DNA from: Temnopleurus reevesii
Taxonomy: Eukaryota > Echinodermata > Echinoidea > Temnopleuroida > Temnopleuridae
NCBI GenBank assembly: GCA_036244855.1
Contig: BQKZ01004423.1
Location: 26,093-90,092 of the forward strand
Direction: 5' to 3'
Length of the DNA stretch: 64,000 bases
Shown one piece after another: positions 34,048 to 48,386 of the stretch. The notes beneath the pieces are model-generated. The model was given only the letters and a program-made list of their open reading frames with translations, was not told the DNA's origin and did no database searches. How positions within the stretch are numbered: position 1 is the first letter of the stretch; every line of letters begins with the position of its first letter. The position numbers were made by a program, and so were the translations under genes.

Positions 34048-36284
34048 ATAGAGTGGCAGCTCTGCTATAAATATCATTTAAATTGACAGTCCCTCTGTAC
34101 AGCATCACAACAAGCTTCAGGTTTACAGTTGATCGAGCCTGACGCTATTTCATTAGAATGTCCAGTTGAGAAGACAATTTTGGAAATCTGACAAAAATAG
34201 GAGCATTTAGCTCAAGCTTCAATCGATGGAGGAAAAAACAGCCACAAATAGACAGTGTGGGTGTCAAACAAAATGAGACAATCTTCATTTTCCCCAACTG
34301 TAAACAGTTACTAGTTAAATATCTTCTAAACAGAAAGAAATATTGCCAAAATGTTTTTAATTGCAAATTAGATTACTTGCAAAATAGATTAAAACTTGTA
34401 TGACACAATCTTCATTTTCCCTACCGAAATCAATTACTATCTTATAAAAGAAAGTCATTTTGCTGAAATATTTTTAATTGCAAAATAGATTAAAACTTGT
34501 ACAAATAGCACTGATATGTACATTTTTAAACTATGCAGACACCCACTTGAAAATATTTTGCTCTTACAGACAAGCTTCAACTTCTACCCCTATTTATTCT
34601 TTATATTAGACCAATTTCCTATACAACAGACAAATGCCAACAAAAGAGAATAAACGCACTGTTATGATCAATTTTCTGCTCAGGCTATTTTCAAAGAGAT
34701 TTCATAAAATCAGCCATGCCTGATTAATAGCTAACATGAATTTTGTTTACTTAATCTTGGTCGTGACCTGATAAAATATTGCTATTACATTTTGTTAAGT
34801 TCTTAGCATGTACTTTGAGAAGTGAATAAAAAAAAATATGAAAATGGGATTAATTTGGGGAAACATAACAAGGAACATGTAGGTACAAATGTACGCACTG
34901 TAATCTCAAATGCTATTATTTTGTTTGAAAATAAAGCTTAGTATTTTGGGGAACGTATATTAACCAATTGACGACTTGATTCTGTAATTCAAATAGACTT
35001 TGTGCAGAGACTACCTGGTTCCAGTTGGGTTCAAATATGACGCTCCTGTACCTACATGTAAATCTGAGCTCTACACAGCCAAACCGCCCAATCAAAACAC
35101 TGTGAAAGTAAATGCAACTCTCTTGCTTACGACTACGAGCATAAAATCCATCCGATGACCCTCCTTCAAGCTAATCGACACCTTGCATTACATATATGCC
35201 AAACAAAGCGTAATTCAAAACGCTTCGGCTGCGAGCGGGGCTGCAGCGCTCATTCACAGAACGTCGAGCAGATCGTAATTTGAGGCATTATTCCACGGGC
35301 CATGTAGAGTGCAAGGCAAGTCATCCCACTTTAATCGATACAAACTCTTCCCACAGTACAGTGTTAAGGGGTCGTTTGTTCCTAATAAACCCCCTAAACT
35401 TGCTATATCAATATTGATTTACATTTATTAACCCCTTTAACATCAATATCCCTTTGCAAAATTGACTATTTTTTTTAGAATCAATTGGATTTTAATTATA
35501 TTAAAACCATCATACATATAGTCACATCCATGTTATAGCAAGAGCTGGACAATGTCTATTTCAATTCAATATCATGTAGCTATATCAGAGTAGTTTCCTT
35601 AGATTCCTGGAGCTATCCATTGCTTGTATTATTTTTATTACAATTCTGAATCATTTTGAGGGGTTTATTTGTAATTTTCGTGGCATTCATAATGAAATAA
35701 TAAAAAAACAAAAACTTAGTTCTGGGCATCATTGCATAAAACTTTTGCAAACTTTTCGCCCTAAAGAGAAAAATCTGGCAAATGAAGAGCTTTTGTCTTT
35801 TGTCACACTTTTTTATAATGGCAATAAGGTTTTGATACCCGGATAGTGTAATTGCTGCTATGACAGTATTTCTTTGGGCAAATGCAGCAGCCCTGCTTGT
35901 GCTTAAATAGTCCCTCTCAAATAGTCACATCTTGTCTAATTATTAAAAACACGAGCATAGTTCATTTCTTTTCCTTATTTTGTAACAGATATGTGACAGA
36001 AAAAATGAAAAAGTCTTGATAGTTGATGCGCTACCATGTTTACAGGCATTCCAAAACAACCTCAAAATTAGTTCCATCATCGTAACAAAGGAAACTATCT
36101 CAGCTTCCTAATATCATATTCCTGATAAAGGAAACAATCCATTGGTCTGAAATCTATACACTTCACAAAACATATCACCTTGGGGAAGAGGCAGGAGGCA
36201 ATTTTGTAACTTTGTATATAATCTTTTGTCACCAAATCAATGGAAAGATTGAGAAGGGAGGAACCGATAATCTGCAAGTACAGA

Positions 36285-36441
36285 CCCTAGGCTTTCGGTG
36301 TGAGCATTTGCAGAGCATTATAGTCAGAATGCAATCTTTCAATACATGCCGCAAAAGCAATACAGTGTGTCATATAGTGAAAGATTGTTGCATACTCTGT
36401 ATCGTTCTGCACATGCTCACAGACACACCGAAAGCCTAGGG
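36285..36441. mobile_element. Foldback element I, copy 1
   Basis: The termini CCCTAGGCTTTCGGTGTG and CACACCGAAAGCCTAGGG are exact complements. Imperfect pairing continues for about 60 bp, leaving a loop of about 40 nt, so the transcript would fold into a long hairpin. Confidence 0.8.
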
Positions 36442-36458
36442 TAGTTTGAAAGCAAAAA

Positions 36459-36640
36459 CCCGAGACTTTCGGTGTGTGCGTGCGCAGAGCATGATACAGG
36501 GTATGCATTGTGTGACTACATCACACACATACAGCATTGCTCTACCCTCAGTCTCAGGAAGAGCATGCAGACACACAATGAGACACACAGTGCATACCCT
36601 ATATCACTCTTTGTGTATGCGCACAACGAAACCCAAGGGT
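36459..36640. mobile_element. Foldback element I, copy 2 (diverged, adjacent)
   Basis: It starts CCCGAGACTTTCGGTGTGTG and ends CGCACAACGAAACCCAAGGG. Inner arms GGGTATGCATTGTGTG and CACAGTGCATACCCTA pair. It stands 17 bp from copy 1 in the same orientation. Confidence 0.7.
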
Positions 36641-36699
36641 CTGTTCTAGCAGACTAAACCTAGGGTATGTACTTGCAGACTAAAGAACCGAGTGATGTG

Positions 36700-38560
36700 G
36701 TGGGGGTGGAAAGAGGAAATTTTTCATTCAGGGAGGTCTTCGATGTGACATTAACACCGTTCTATAGAGCAATGACCTGAAAAGGGACACCATCCCAGTC
36801 TATCCGTTGTATTTACTTTTGAATCAAAACTGAAACAGATTTGAAATTTGTCTCTTTTGTGTTGTAAAGTTCAAGATTACTTCTGGATTTGGCATCATTC
36901 TGGCTCCAAAGGAATTCTTAGGAAGAATTTTTTTAAACAGAGGAGGATTTTAGAGCAAGATCGCCTCACGACTGACTTGACTTACAAAAGCACATGAAGG
37001 ATTTATTACCATTGAGAAAGGTGTGGAGCTGGGATCAAAATTCTTGAGGAAATTCATTTCAGATTACCACATTATCAAAATTGAAAGCCAACAAACAACA
37101 AAGACTCAATTTCAGACATGTTTAAGAAAACCTGTTGGAAACTAAACCTTGGCCCTCAACTTTTAACATGCAATTGGACCAAAAATTATATCTGACATTT
37201 TGTCACAAGTGTCAGAACAAACACCTTATTCTCAAGTTTAATTTTGAATGTAAATTAGACAGGAAATCAAATTTCAAATGTTGCCATATCTTTCAGTACA
37301 AACAATGACCAAATGACCAAAAAAAATCACATTCCACAATCTTCCCCAAAAATAAAATAGAGCTTGTTTATTTACACCTAGTTGAGACCTTATATGACTC
37401 AACTAATTGGTGATCCATTAAATGATCACTCATTACTGTGTAAATATGACGGCCAATGACAAGTTCAAGATAGCCATCTAGCCCTCCGTCAGATGGGTGA
37501 CTGTTGCTAGGCAACCAAGAACTCTAAAATTTAAGATATTTAGAGAACATTCTAACACCCGCTTAAAACGAGCAGGCTCTTAAGGTATTGTGTAGAATTA
37601 TGGTCATATTATACATTTTTAAGATTCTCAAATAATAAAAAAGGTTATCTGGCTAATTTTAATGGATGGAAAACCTACAAAGAATGCAAAGACAATAGAA
37701 GTTGGACATATGATACACTATCAATATGTAAAAATATAATTTAGTATGCCATAGACTCATGATTTCAAAACAATGTGGATAGGAATATGACATTTTCAAT
37801 TTCAACTTCATTGCAGCACTAAGCGCTGCATTTGAAACTACACCATCAACTATTCAGATACCATTTACGATCTGGTAATTGGCCAGTTTACTACCGGATT
37901 CAAATTTATGCATATTTCTTGACGATGAATGTAGATACCTTGTATCTTTTTAAATATGTTTAAACAATTGGACTACAATAATTTTAAGCCAGTTTGCATA
38001 CATTACTTGTTGCTAGGTCAGGCAAGCCGGGAGTAAGCTTACAGGTTGTCAGGAACAGCCTTTGTGTGAAAAGGAAGAATAAAATTTGCATCTAGTAAAC
38101 CTGCCAATCAAAAATTAATTTAGATAACAACAATATTAGTTGTTTATTCAATACATTTATCCTTCTCTTTTCCTCACTTCAGACTTCATTCTTGTCAATC
38201 TCCTTTAGTTTATCGACCTTTGTTCAAGGAAACCTTAATCATTTACATATGTGATAAGCTCCTTTAAGACTGAGTGGTCACAAATACAGTTTAGGATTAC
38301 TCACTTAAGTGTAAAGATAACAAGGTGTTAATAAAGTCTGCTTCTTGGTTTTTGTTGGAGACCAAGTTGATCTTGTTTATGTCTTTTTCTTGCCAAAAAT
38401 CTTTAAACTGAAATGCAATAATTGTTTGTTAGTTTTTGTAACAGAGTGTTTCAATGCTTCTTTGCAATCACATAAATCTTAAAAAACAAACAGATTTAAT
38501 CTAATCCTGATTGAAGGATTTTATTCAGGGTTACCTCTTATATTCTAAAAACAACAAAAT
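36700..38560. other. Stretch with no supported feature
   Basis: AT-rich sequence with no frame above about 60 codons on either strand, no recognised repeat and no RNA gene that I can see. Confidence 0.6.
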
Positions 38561-38564
38561 AAGT

Positions 38565-38767
38565 TACTGTATAAGCTGAAATTTTTGCGGTGGTTTTATT
38601 TTCGCTGATTTCGCGGTTATGGCCTCGCGAAAATTTTCACTCTATATGATGCACATCCATTTGTGTACAAACACTTTCAAAAACGTGAAAATAACAACAC
38701 GCCAATGTGTCAAACTGGTCAGAAATCGCGAAAATATCTGTACGCCAAAATATTGGCTTATACAGTA
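38565..38767. mobile_element. MITE-D: TACTGTATAAGC foldback, copy 1
   Basis: The termini are TACTGTATAAGCTGAAAT and GGCTTATACAGTA. The interior has GCGGTGGTTTTATTTTCGC and CGCGAAAATTTTCACTC, with a complementary GTGAAAATAACAACACG block. A second copy is at 58503-58704, about 90% alike. Confidence 0.85.
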
Positions 38768-38885
38768 TCCCTTTCCCAAATTGCTCACCGTTGAATTTTT
38801 AAAGAAGTAAATTTCAGGAGTGCCCAAAAAATGAGAGAGTAACATTTTTAATGAGACAAGGAAATTGGAAATAGATGTCGAAGAG

Positions 38886-39215
38886 AAAGAGAGAGAGAGA
38901 GAGAGAGATTGGATCAAAATGAAGATAAAAACTAAAGTGGAAGAAGATCGTGAAGAGGGGGGGGGGTAATTTATATTCACCATTATTCTTTTTAAAAAGT
39001 GGGGGCATCAACAGTACGATTTGAGAAAACAAGAGAGGCAGAGAGATATAGCAAGTTATTAAAATGAAGATAGAAGGTAGAGAAATATATACAGAGGGAG
39101 AAGAGAAAGGGAACAAAGGAGAAAGCAAGAGAGAGAAAGAGAGAGAAAAAAAGAAAATAGAACAATGACTGAGAGAAGACAGTGAAGGGTGAGATAGGGA
39201 AAGAGAAAAGAAAGT
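38886..39215. repeat. GA-rich low-complexity region
   Basis: Long runs of GAGAGA/GAAAGA purine-rich sequence on the plus strand with a G run near 38957. Minus-strand Ser/Phe/Leu-rich frames are artefacts. An N lies nearby at 39307. Confidence 0.9.
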
Positions 39216-40130
39216 GGAATCATCAAAAGACCCAGACAGACATAAGATCATAGCATCGTGAATAATAAATATCATCAATCAATTTTTGACTGGTGAAGGA
39301 GATGAAANAAGAAAATCATCCAAAATTTGAGGTATATCTTGGCTCCAATATTAGAAGATTCAATGTCTCATATCATCAGAGCCAATACGGTCCAATTTAT
39401 TCACAAAAGTTTGCCACACACTCTCAAAACTGATTTCAGTTTTGAGCCATAAAGAGCCCATTTTTGATAAATCCACATCAAATGATAAATGGTTCACAAA
39501 CTTTCCCATAGTGATAAATTCATCATAAAAATTGATTTTCACAGGCTGTCTAAATCTGCCAGCACTGCATATGACAAGTTATTGTTCGCTCCTTTATGTG
39601 CACATGTCCTTAACAATACGCTTTGTGTACATTAAATATGGAAACGTGCCCCAAATTTGAGATGATCAAGCGGCAAATTCACAATGGCACAAAAGCAGTC
39701 AAGTGAGGATGTGTGCATGCTCCAGATTGATCTACAAGGTGCCCCAAAAGAATGGGATGTATTCCCCTAAAACATGTAATTTAGAAAACAAACTGTCAAT
39801 GTAGTTGACAAGCTAATGAATTTAAATCAATATCATCCTCATGGTAATTTATGCAGGTAAAATAGGCCTACTGAATTGATTATTTCAAAAGTATTTCAAA
39901 AATATTTCTAAATTGGTCCTTTAATTAATACCCTTATGCAAATGATGTTTGACTAAAAAAGCTGCAATACCAAACTCTGGGGACTCACACTCATCATAAA
40001 ATCCTGTATATTATCCCTACAATCATACTTTTCAAATGAACCATTAAATTTGGTCCATCCTTTATAACCTTAATTGTAAATGCCAAATAGATAAATGGAT
40101 AATGCCGCTTCCATTGCTTTTTTTCTAATA

Positions 40131-40330
40131 GCCTATATCATTCTTTTTTGCACATTCTGAACAATCTCATTTATATATTCTTAGTACCCATGTATAATGC
40201 CCCTATAATATCATTCTTTTGGCACAACTGGTACAATCTCACTTCTAGATTTTGAGTACTCCTGTATATAATGCCACTATAATTCAACTTTTCAGTTGTC
40301 TCATTTTTGGTGCACCTTGTACAATCTCAC
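40131..40330. repeat. Short tandem array, about 70-bp unit, three diverged copies
   Basis: Each unit has a TTTTGCACA or TTTGGCACA block, then ACAATCTCA and AATGCCCCTATAAT or a close variant. Confidence 0.6.
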
Positions 40331-43296
40331 TTGTTGAATAAGAACACCAAGTCAAGAATCAATAAAAAGGAGACTGTTTTCAAACACTTTCAGTTTCCCA
40401 TGCTGCCAACATCACTCCTCAAGGCACATTTTAAAGAGTGCACTGGTAACAAAAAGAAGACCGAAGCAAATATCCATGGCAGTTAAATCTTCCACCAAGT
40501 GGTATACTTCCAAGAGCCATGCTCACACCTAAAAACGGCACATTTTTGCGAATATCTGCAGCCGATTGAATCTCGGAGTCAATAAGTGGTGGAAATGTGG
40601 GGTGGAAATTGGCCGAGATTACCATGAGAATGATAGTCTGATGTCAGAAGGACTCTTGAAATGCCATGACAGTGACATCATGTACTTGAGAGTCAAGAGG
40701 TTCAATAAAATCCTCCTTAGAGGCCTGTTCAAATCCCATTCAAGCAAAATAACATTTTATTTCTTTAGCATTGTGCTTCATTTCGAATTTTAAAATTTGT
40801 AATTTCATAATATTATTGAATCCAATTTGATTCCCTCTCAGGGTATGAGAGTAAAAACATTCAAGTGTACAACATTAATACAAGATATTTCATATAGATA
40901 ATAACCAACTTGAAGATAATATCAAATAGAAAAACAATATACCGTAAAACTATGGTCCAAACACATACGAAAGATGCTAAAATTACCCCAGGGGTCAATA
41001 TCTTTCACATGACCTAAATGCTATCATGTATATTAATCGGCATTTACCACCCTCTACCCAAGAGTTAACCACGTTCTTGCACACTACTTATGTAAAACAA
41101 TTGCTCACTTTTAAGAGTTCCATAAAGACTATGCATATCATATCCAATAAGTCGAGCTCTTTAAAGATACAGCCAGCATGAATTAATCCATCAACTTCAA
41201 GGATGTACAAAAGACATTTACAACTAACCTCCAGATAGAAATGAAAAATACATATTACACTAGTTCGCAATGGTCTGTTCCCAATGAATGACCATGTTGA
41301 AACGTTGGCTCCAAGTACGACCGACTCCATGCTAGACACCAACAGACAAATAAGCCAGCTCGCATTTCAGCCCACTCACCCCACCATCCATCCATCAGAA
41401 TTAGCTCCACATTATACCACTTTTCTCTCAGGAAATCTTGTCAGAAATGGTTAAAATTGATTCAAAGATAGAATGAGAAGAGATATGGATTAATATTGAA
41501 TGCAATAAAGGAACTTAATTTAATGCACATACATCGGTCACTGGTGCACAATTGATGAAGGAGTGAAAATGTGCAATACAGAGCATATTTACTTAGTGCA
41601 AAGTCCTCTTTTCTCTTCATTCTTTATAAATGACTGTTGCAAGACCTTTGGATTTCATGTTACAATAAACTTAATCAGTTAGTGGAATTCAGACAATATA
41701 AAATATTCGTCTGGTGACGTATATACACCAATCCAGAGGAAAAACTGCCATACCTATATGTTTTTGTTTATATAAAAGCTTCCAATATAGCATGTTCCAT
41801 TTAAATTAGTTAGGTTTAATTAAAATCAGATTTTATTGAATTTTCTTAAAAGAATAGTCAGTAAATTAAATGATTGTTTTGATTTCAGCAAATGCAATTG
41901 TTTCACTAGATTTAAAATGTTTGCTTTTATCTCAATCACAAAAGGATCACATATTATACCAATTTTGTTTTCCATTTGTGGTTTCACAGAACCTTGGCTC
42001 CATAATGAGTAAATAATGTTTAATGATCCTTCAAAATGTCAAAATGTGAATCAAAAATATTTCATGGTTAGAGAGCATGAAAATGATTTAATAACATAAA
42101 CAAGACCTGAAATGTACCCTTTACAAAGTTGCAATATTTGTTTCTGAAAAGCTAGATGTGAACTCTAAGTGAAATTTAAGTCTCTTATTTTTTCACATAT
42201 TGACAGTGAGTAATGTATAAAACTAGAGGCACGCATAAAAGAGACACCTAATGAAATATCAATGATACTGCACTGTAAGGTAAAATTCATATTTGTGATG
42301 AATTTTTGTAAAAAAAGGGTGATGACTAATAACTTTGTAATGAAAAGGTTTCCTATACAGCCAAATCAAGAATTCTCCTATCTGCAGCATAGTGGAAAAA
42401 TAAAGTGATCGGAAAACAAATATTTTGGCCACTATGAGCAGGCGACAACTAAAGCCAGATTCTATAAAACGTACATTTTTCATCTTTTTCACATTTTTCA
42501 TATGCAATATAGATGGCCACTTTAGACAGTGACCAATGGATGCTAAAATCACATCATACCAGGGAGTTGTGAGTTTTCCCCAACTCCCTGATCATACATT
42601 ATCAAAAAACTGTCTATGGTGGTCACCTGTCTACATTGGCCATAATTTCTGTTCCCTTGAGTGGGTGGAAATAATGCCATCGCTTTGATGTTCAATGCAC
42701 CTGAACACCCTACAAATTTGTGATGGGCCGGAGAAAGACTTGGGAGGGGTAGTAATTGCTCCAATAGCTCCAATAGCTGAACTCTCATGTCTCAAGTATG
42801 TGTTAAAAGTAGAACAAATATCTGGCTCTGACCAAGAGAATCATTCAAATGGCACAAACAAACCACATTTCGGGGACAAACAAAATCCTCTGATGCTTAC
42901 TAAACCAACAATATAAACCTACTGAAATGTCAAATGCATCCTTCAAATCCTTACTCCTAAAATTAGATAAAAAAATAATGTACCTATTTTCTAGTACTTT
43001 GGAAGAACAGGAAAAGTTCATCTCCACTATATTTGAACTGAGAAATCCAACAAAAAAACAGAATCCAGAACTGAGCTGGAGTAAGAGAAGCTTTCAAAAA
43101 ATCAAACTAAAATCAGTTCCAAAATTGATCATGTTACACAAAAGACAATCCAAATTGAGCATGCATGCTTCAATTCTAAATCGATCCATCCTCACCATTT
43201 CATATCCAGGCCACTGAAATTACATGTCCATCTTCCTATTGGTATTCTTGATTGAATCTTTCAAAATTGAATTTGAAAAGGTCCTCCAATATCAGT

Positions 43297-43735
43297 TCTC
43301 CCAAACGGGCACTGTGGCAATGACCTTCCTGAGGTCCTCCTGGTATAGCAGTAGAGTATAGTCACCATGTATTCTCAAAATAATTCCTCTGTAAGCCTGA
43401 ATTCCCACACTTGTTCCAGACAACACCTTTCGTCCAATGAATCTATAATTCGCTTTCCACCACCTATCCGCCAAAATAAAAAGGCTTTAAAAACCCATTC
43501 AGCCTATTTTTAAAGGTAGTTCATCAGTCTGAGGTGTACCCAGACATTCAATTGATGGAAGGAACAATCGAGGAAAGAGTTTGAATAGGGGACCATTGAG
43601 AGCAGGTATTGTTGGGTTACCCTTCATAACACAATGGGGTGCGGCGCTGGGAACATGAGGGTAATAATCGATAGCAAGTGGCCCGCAAACGATGGTCCTG
43701 GTGCGCACACAATTAGAAGAACACACAAGCCTCAA
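43297..43735 (-). other. Two adjacent unassigned minus-strand open frames
   Basis: The upstream frame (43735-43499) reads RLVCSSNCVRTRTIVCGPLA and continues to a stop after LPLKIG. The downstream frame (43474-43292) reads ANYRFIGRKVLSGTSVGIQA and ends PVWEN-stop. They are in different frames with 25 nt between them, have slightly higher GC than the surroundings, and lack clear initiator or splice context. I do not recognise them. They could be remnants of a mobile-element protein or chance frames. Confidence 0.15.
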
Positions 43736-46471
43736 AAGCAGGATGTGGACTAGTCTGAAAACAGGATCGGGTGATGAAAATTTGTGAGAGAAAGAATATG
43801 CTTAGAGAAAGAATATGTTCATTCTGATCAGAAAATCAGAATGTAGAATGCGGTGATACTATCCAATTTTGAAATCTTAACATTTTAAAAATTCCTTCAA
43901 ACACACCCATTTAAAACAAAGTAAAATATCTATATACATTGAATTACATGCTTTCATTAAATTAGCATCCCATAAAGGCACCTTTTTGTATACAGACCAC
44001 TTTAACCCTTTGAATAGTTTCTTTCTTTTAAGTGTCAAGAATTACCCCCCTCCCCCCCCCCCCAGAAAAAAAATTCTCCCAGAATATAAAATGCCACTGT
44101 AACATTGTTTCACATATAATAGAACCATTCCTCCTTATACAACTATCAAATACTAATATCATACATGTACAATGAATATTCACAGGTCAGCAATTTTCTT
44201 TTATTCCATGTGACAAACGAGTTATTCAGGCAGAAATTTATGATGGATTGAGTGAAGTTTTTTAGCAATCAATTATAAAGTGATTTTATTTCAAACTACT
44301 GCTTATATCTATTGAACTTATATAAAAGACAGAAAACAGAGTACTGTATTCCATGTGTCAAAACATTTGCTATATTTTACAATTTTTGTGATACAGAATA
44401 TTAAAGAGTTTTGACATAATTTTGAATATCTATCAAATTGGAAAAAAGTGGAGAGTATCTCGAATACATATACTATTAACCGTCTCAACCTTTTAATATC
44501 TTAACAGTTTAAGACTCAAGACTATGCTTTTGAAAACATAGACATTTTAATCTGCAAATTGCCTTGGTTTTATGTGTTTCAAATTTTAGTAGAGTTCACA
44601 AACTTGAGACCTTGTTTTGAATGTTCAATCACTTGTTTTGATGCCTCAATGTCTAAAGTTTACAACTTAAGCAAACATGAATTAAGAGAGGGAAAATAAG
44701 ACTGGATATATTTCCAGCTCATTTATTTGTTCCACCTAAGCTTGTCCTCCAAATCTACTTATCCCAATATTTTTCCCATCACAACAAGGTTGTGATCTAC
44801 ATGTCCTAAAGCAAACAAATTGAGGACATATTGAGCAAAGATATGGTATCTATTCACAGCCTTTCTTTCCCTTTTTAAAGTTCTATGCTTTTTTTTTTAC
44901 TAAGTCGAGGGCTCAGTCGTGAGGAATATCCCCTTTGGTGGGAACGTGACTGGTTTCCTTTTGAAAAAGTAAATGACTATTTGGGTGTCCTGTATGCCAA
45001 TAATCCAATTGATGGGTCTATACAGTGGTAAGATTGGAATTACCATAGGGCTTTGAATACCTATTTTGATAGAATATAATAGAGACAGTAGGATGAGAAT
45101 TTTGTTTCATTTTGCACAATATACTTCAAAGATGTAATCATGGGATTATTTAGTTATATCAATGACTCAATTACATATTGCAAGATTTTCCTACAAAAGA
45201 GATGATCATACTGATGACATCATTTAAGATAATCAAATAAATTTATCTGACTCTGGTAGATTTAGCAATTGAATAAAATCTAAATGGGGAAGGGTCCTTT
45301 TAAATTTCTTACAATTAGAAAAATATAATGATTTAACTACAGACAAGGAGAAACTTTGAAGATCAACTTACAAAAAAAAACCCCCGACAAAAGCAGAAGA
45401 AATGGACGGGGACGAAAAAAGAAGAAATAGATGGGAAAAAAAAGAAAATTTGAGAATGAGACAGAAGAGGAAAGAAAAATAAATACTTCCCCCCCCCCCC
45501 CACCGAGTATTGACATGTTTAGATTTCGTTTGGGAGAAGTTAGACCCCACCAGCCCTGATTCATGTTAAGAAAATCAGACTTTGTTATCAGACCAATATC
45601 CTCCTTCAAAGCCCTCATAATAAAATCAAACCATCATCGATGATAAGAAATACAAACACAAGTTCATGATGACAAACATATATATTCTTTACAAACTATA
45701 TCTTGAAGAGTCTGTGCCAAGAATCGGTTGCCTTTGAGTTTTCTGAGCAGAGATTGTTGAAGTATTGGCGAGACTTTGGAGGAATAGTTTAGGCTAGTCA
45801 GTTTCCTGTGTTTGTTATCATTCAAATATTTGTCATTATTTGCTATTTAGTCTGAGATTTGATCTCAAATGCTGATACGGAGGGAAAGGGAGATGGAAAG
45901 GTTTCAGAATTCTATTTGTATTAAAGGTTGTATTTGATGTATGAAGATTTAAGATTTTAAAAACTAATTTCTTTACCCTATTATTCAATGATCTTTAACA
46001 TTCTACTCTTCTTTCATAACAATTTTATCATATCATACCCACAAAAAAAGTACTTTTAACTATATTTCCAAGATCATAAGAGCATATAGCATATATTCTG
46101 CCTATTTTACAGCTCATACATTTCTTTTCCATTAATTAAATACTTAATTCTTAAGTTTTTAATGATCATTTATTTGAAGAAGATGTATATATTTTTTTAA
46201 TAATTTTCTTTGCAATATAATTGAAAATTATTTATCCTTTAATATACTAATACAAAATATTCTCTATTTGTTGAATATCAATCATATGAAATTAGATTTA
46301 AAAGATCATGATTAATGGAGACTGTTAAGATGCTCATTTAGCTCTGTTTATATTAAACCAGATATATCAATTTCACTTCATATTGAGATTGAAAGGAGAA
46401 GAAATTATCTTGACAGTGTGCAGGTTCAGTTACATGCCTGCGTCAAATCCAAGTCTGGATATCCAGTACTA

Positions 46472-46636
46472 CAGTGGAAACTCAGTATAACGAGGTACTT
46501 GGGATCACCAAAAGCATCTTGTTATAGCAGTAATCACATTATAACAATTGTTGAAAAACAATAATCTATGAAAAGCATGAAAAGCTGGGACCAAACAATT
46601 ACCTCCTTATATCAGGAATATTGTTATATCAGATAT
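46472..46636. mobile_element. Foldback element F relative
   Basis: ACAGTGGAAACTCAGTATAA opens a block with TATAACGAGG, CTTGTTATAGCAG and CTCCTTATATCAGG, as in 4791-4970. Confidence 0.6.
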
Positions 46637-46756
46637 ATTGTATATATATTTTCATACCGTTTGAGTTGTTACTTGCACAGGAGATGATATAGGCCTAATT
46701 AAAAATCTGAGAAATTTTTAATCCAATTTGATATTTTATGTCATGTAATTTCATAA

Positions 46757-46910
46757 TTGATGATTATGATCATGATCATCATCATCATTTTTAGCACCAT
46801 TATCATCATTATCATTATCATCAGCATCACTATAATTATCTTTGTTATCATCACCAGCATTACCATAATCACCATCATCATCATCATCATCATCATCATC
46901 ATATAATCAT
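46757..46910. repeat. ATC/ATT microsatellite
   Basis: Interrupted ATC, ATT and ACC trinucleotides, ending with a pure ATC run at about 46873-46902. Confidence 0.9.
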
Positions 46911-47043
46911 CATCTCCATCTTGAAAATCCCATTATCTTATCCTTGATTTCTCTCTCCTCTTTTCATCTCTCTCTGATGCCATTTTAAATTGGACACATT
47001 TACTTGAGTTTTTCTAGCCCATAGCCTAGGAAGCTTGGTAAAA

Positions 47044-47172
47044 GGGGCCTGTAACATAAAAGATGCAATTAAACTTGCAATAAATATTTATCGTAAGTCT
47101 ATGGCAAAATGCGTACCAAAGAGATGCAATTAATTGCAAGATTAATTGCATCTCTTTTATGTTACAGGAGCC
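47044..47172. mobile_element. MITE-B copy 3
   Basis: GGGGCCTGTAACATAAAAGA and TTTTATGTTACAGGAGCC termini with a palindromic interior (ATGCAATTAATTGCAAG). It is immediately followed by an element F end at 47173-47299, so it may be inserted into it. Confidence 0.8.
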
Positions 47173-48386
47173 TGATATAACAAAATATATAAAGAGGTAT
47201 AGAGATATAATTTTTTTTAACTCTGCTATAAAGAGATAAGTGCTATAAAAAGGTATTTCTGATGGTCCCAAGCACCTCATTATACTGATTTTCCACTGTA
47301 TAGCAGTGATTTTCCTATGGTGAGAGAAACAAATGATATCCACTTTAAATTAAAAAAAGATATTTACTCACTTTTCTGGAATAATGTCCACACCAATGTC
47401 ATGATATTCCAATCCAATAATGAAGCTAACTCTTCCCAACACACACTACACTGCAGACAATCTTATATCCATAGTATCTTCTCAAGATTGCAGATACATT
47501 CAACCATGCTTCTTCTTATCTCCATGATCCTACGCAACATGTGCAAATGTCAGTATCATTCGCAGATGATATGATTAGCTTGTTAACAATTACGACTACA
47601 CGGTATACGCACATGGACAGCGGTATGGAGCGGGATGCACTGATGAGTGGAAAGCATCTCATCAACAAATGTAATTGAAGATGCAGAACGCATAGGCATC
47701 TACAAACATCATCTAGTGTTTGGCTTGGCTGCAAGAGGTATTAGATTGAATGTACACAATCTAGTGTGTAGGCGTATCGGGGGGGGGGGGCTGAAAGTGT
47801 CATCGCCCCCATTTGGCAGCATATAAAGGATCACGGCCCCTTTAGAATGGGTCTCAATGGTTTGATACATATGAAAAGTACATTTGAAAGAACTGATATT
47901 TCTGTTTTAAACAAACTGGGATATTGACAATCAAAGAGCATTAACAACAGAAAGAACAAAAATAGGTGTGGGGGGGGGGGTTGGGGGGAGGTTTTTCTTT
48001 TAAACATAACTTCACCAAAATTTATCAATAGATTGTGAAAGGTGTCATTTTAAAAGAAATATGACAATAACCTTATTCAGGTTTTAGCTCATGCTTTTGC
48101 GCATGAACCCTGTGCTTCTCCCCAACACCCATTTGGAAGTAAAGAAGAGCCATTTTTTGGTTTGCAATTGCTTGGCAAGCTATCACCGCCCCAATTGATA
48201 GATAAACCCTGGATCCGCCGAGGAGGAGTTGATGGAAACNTGATCAATTCCAATATTCACTTTTATGAAGATGTTTCACATTCAATTGCAACCACATTAA
48301 TCTATGTAAAGTTTGTTTAAATGAAAAACAAATAAAAATGAATAAAAAGTGGAATACCAATTCAAGGCTTGTTGTAAAGCTATTGG

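Noticed and set aside
33737..34108. 123-codon minus-strand frame
   Set aside because: It runs through a foldback element and its nested insertion.
38642..39278. Minus-strand Ser/Phe/Leu-rich frames of 113-154 codons
   Set aside because: They are products of a GA-rich purine tract and part of a foldback element.
39307..39307. Single N bases at 39307, 48240 and 54062 as further misjoins
   Set aside because: Unlike 1078, the sequence on either side shows no break in homology or duplicated context, so they may be simple ambiguous calls.
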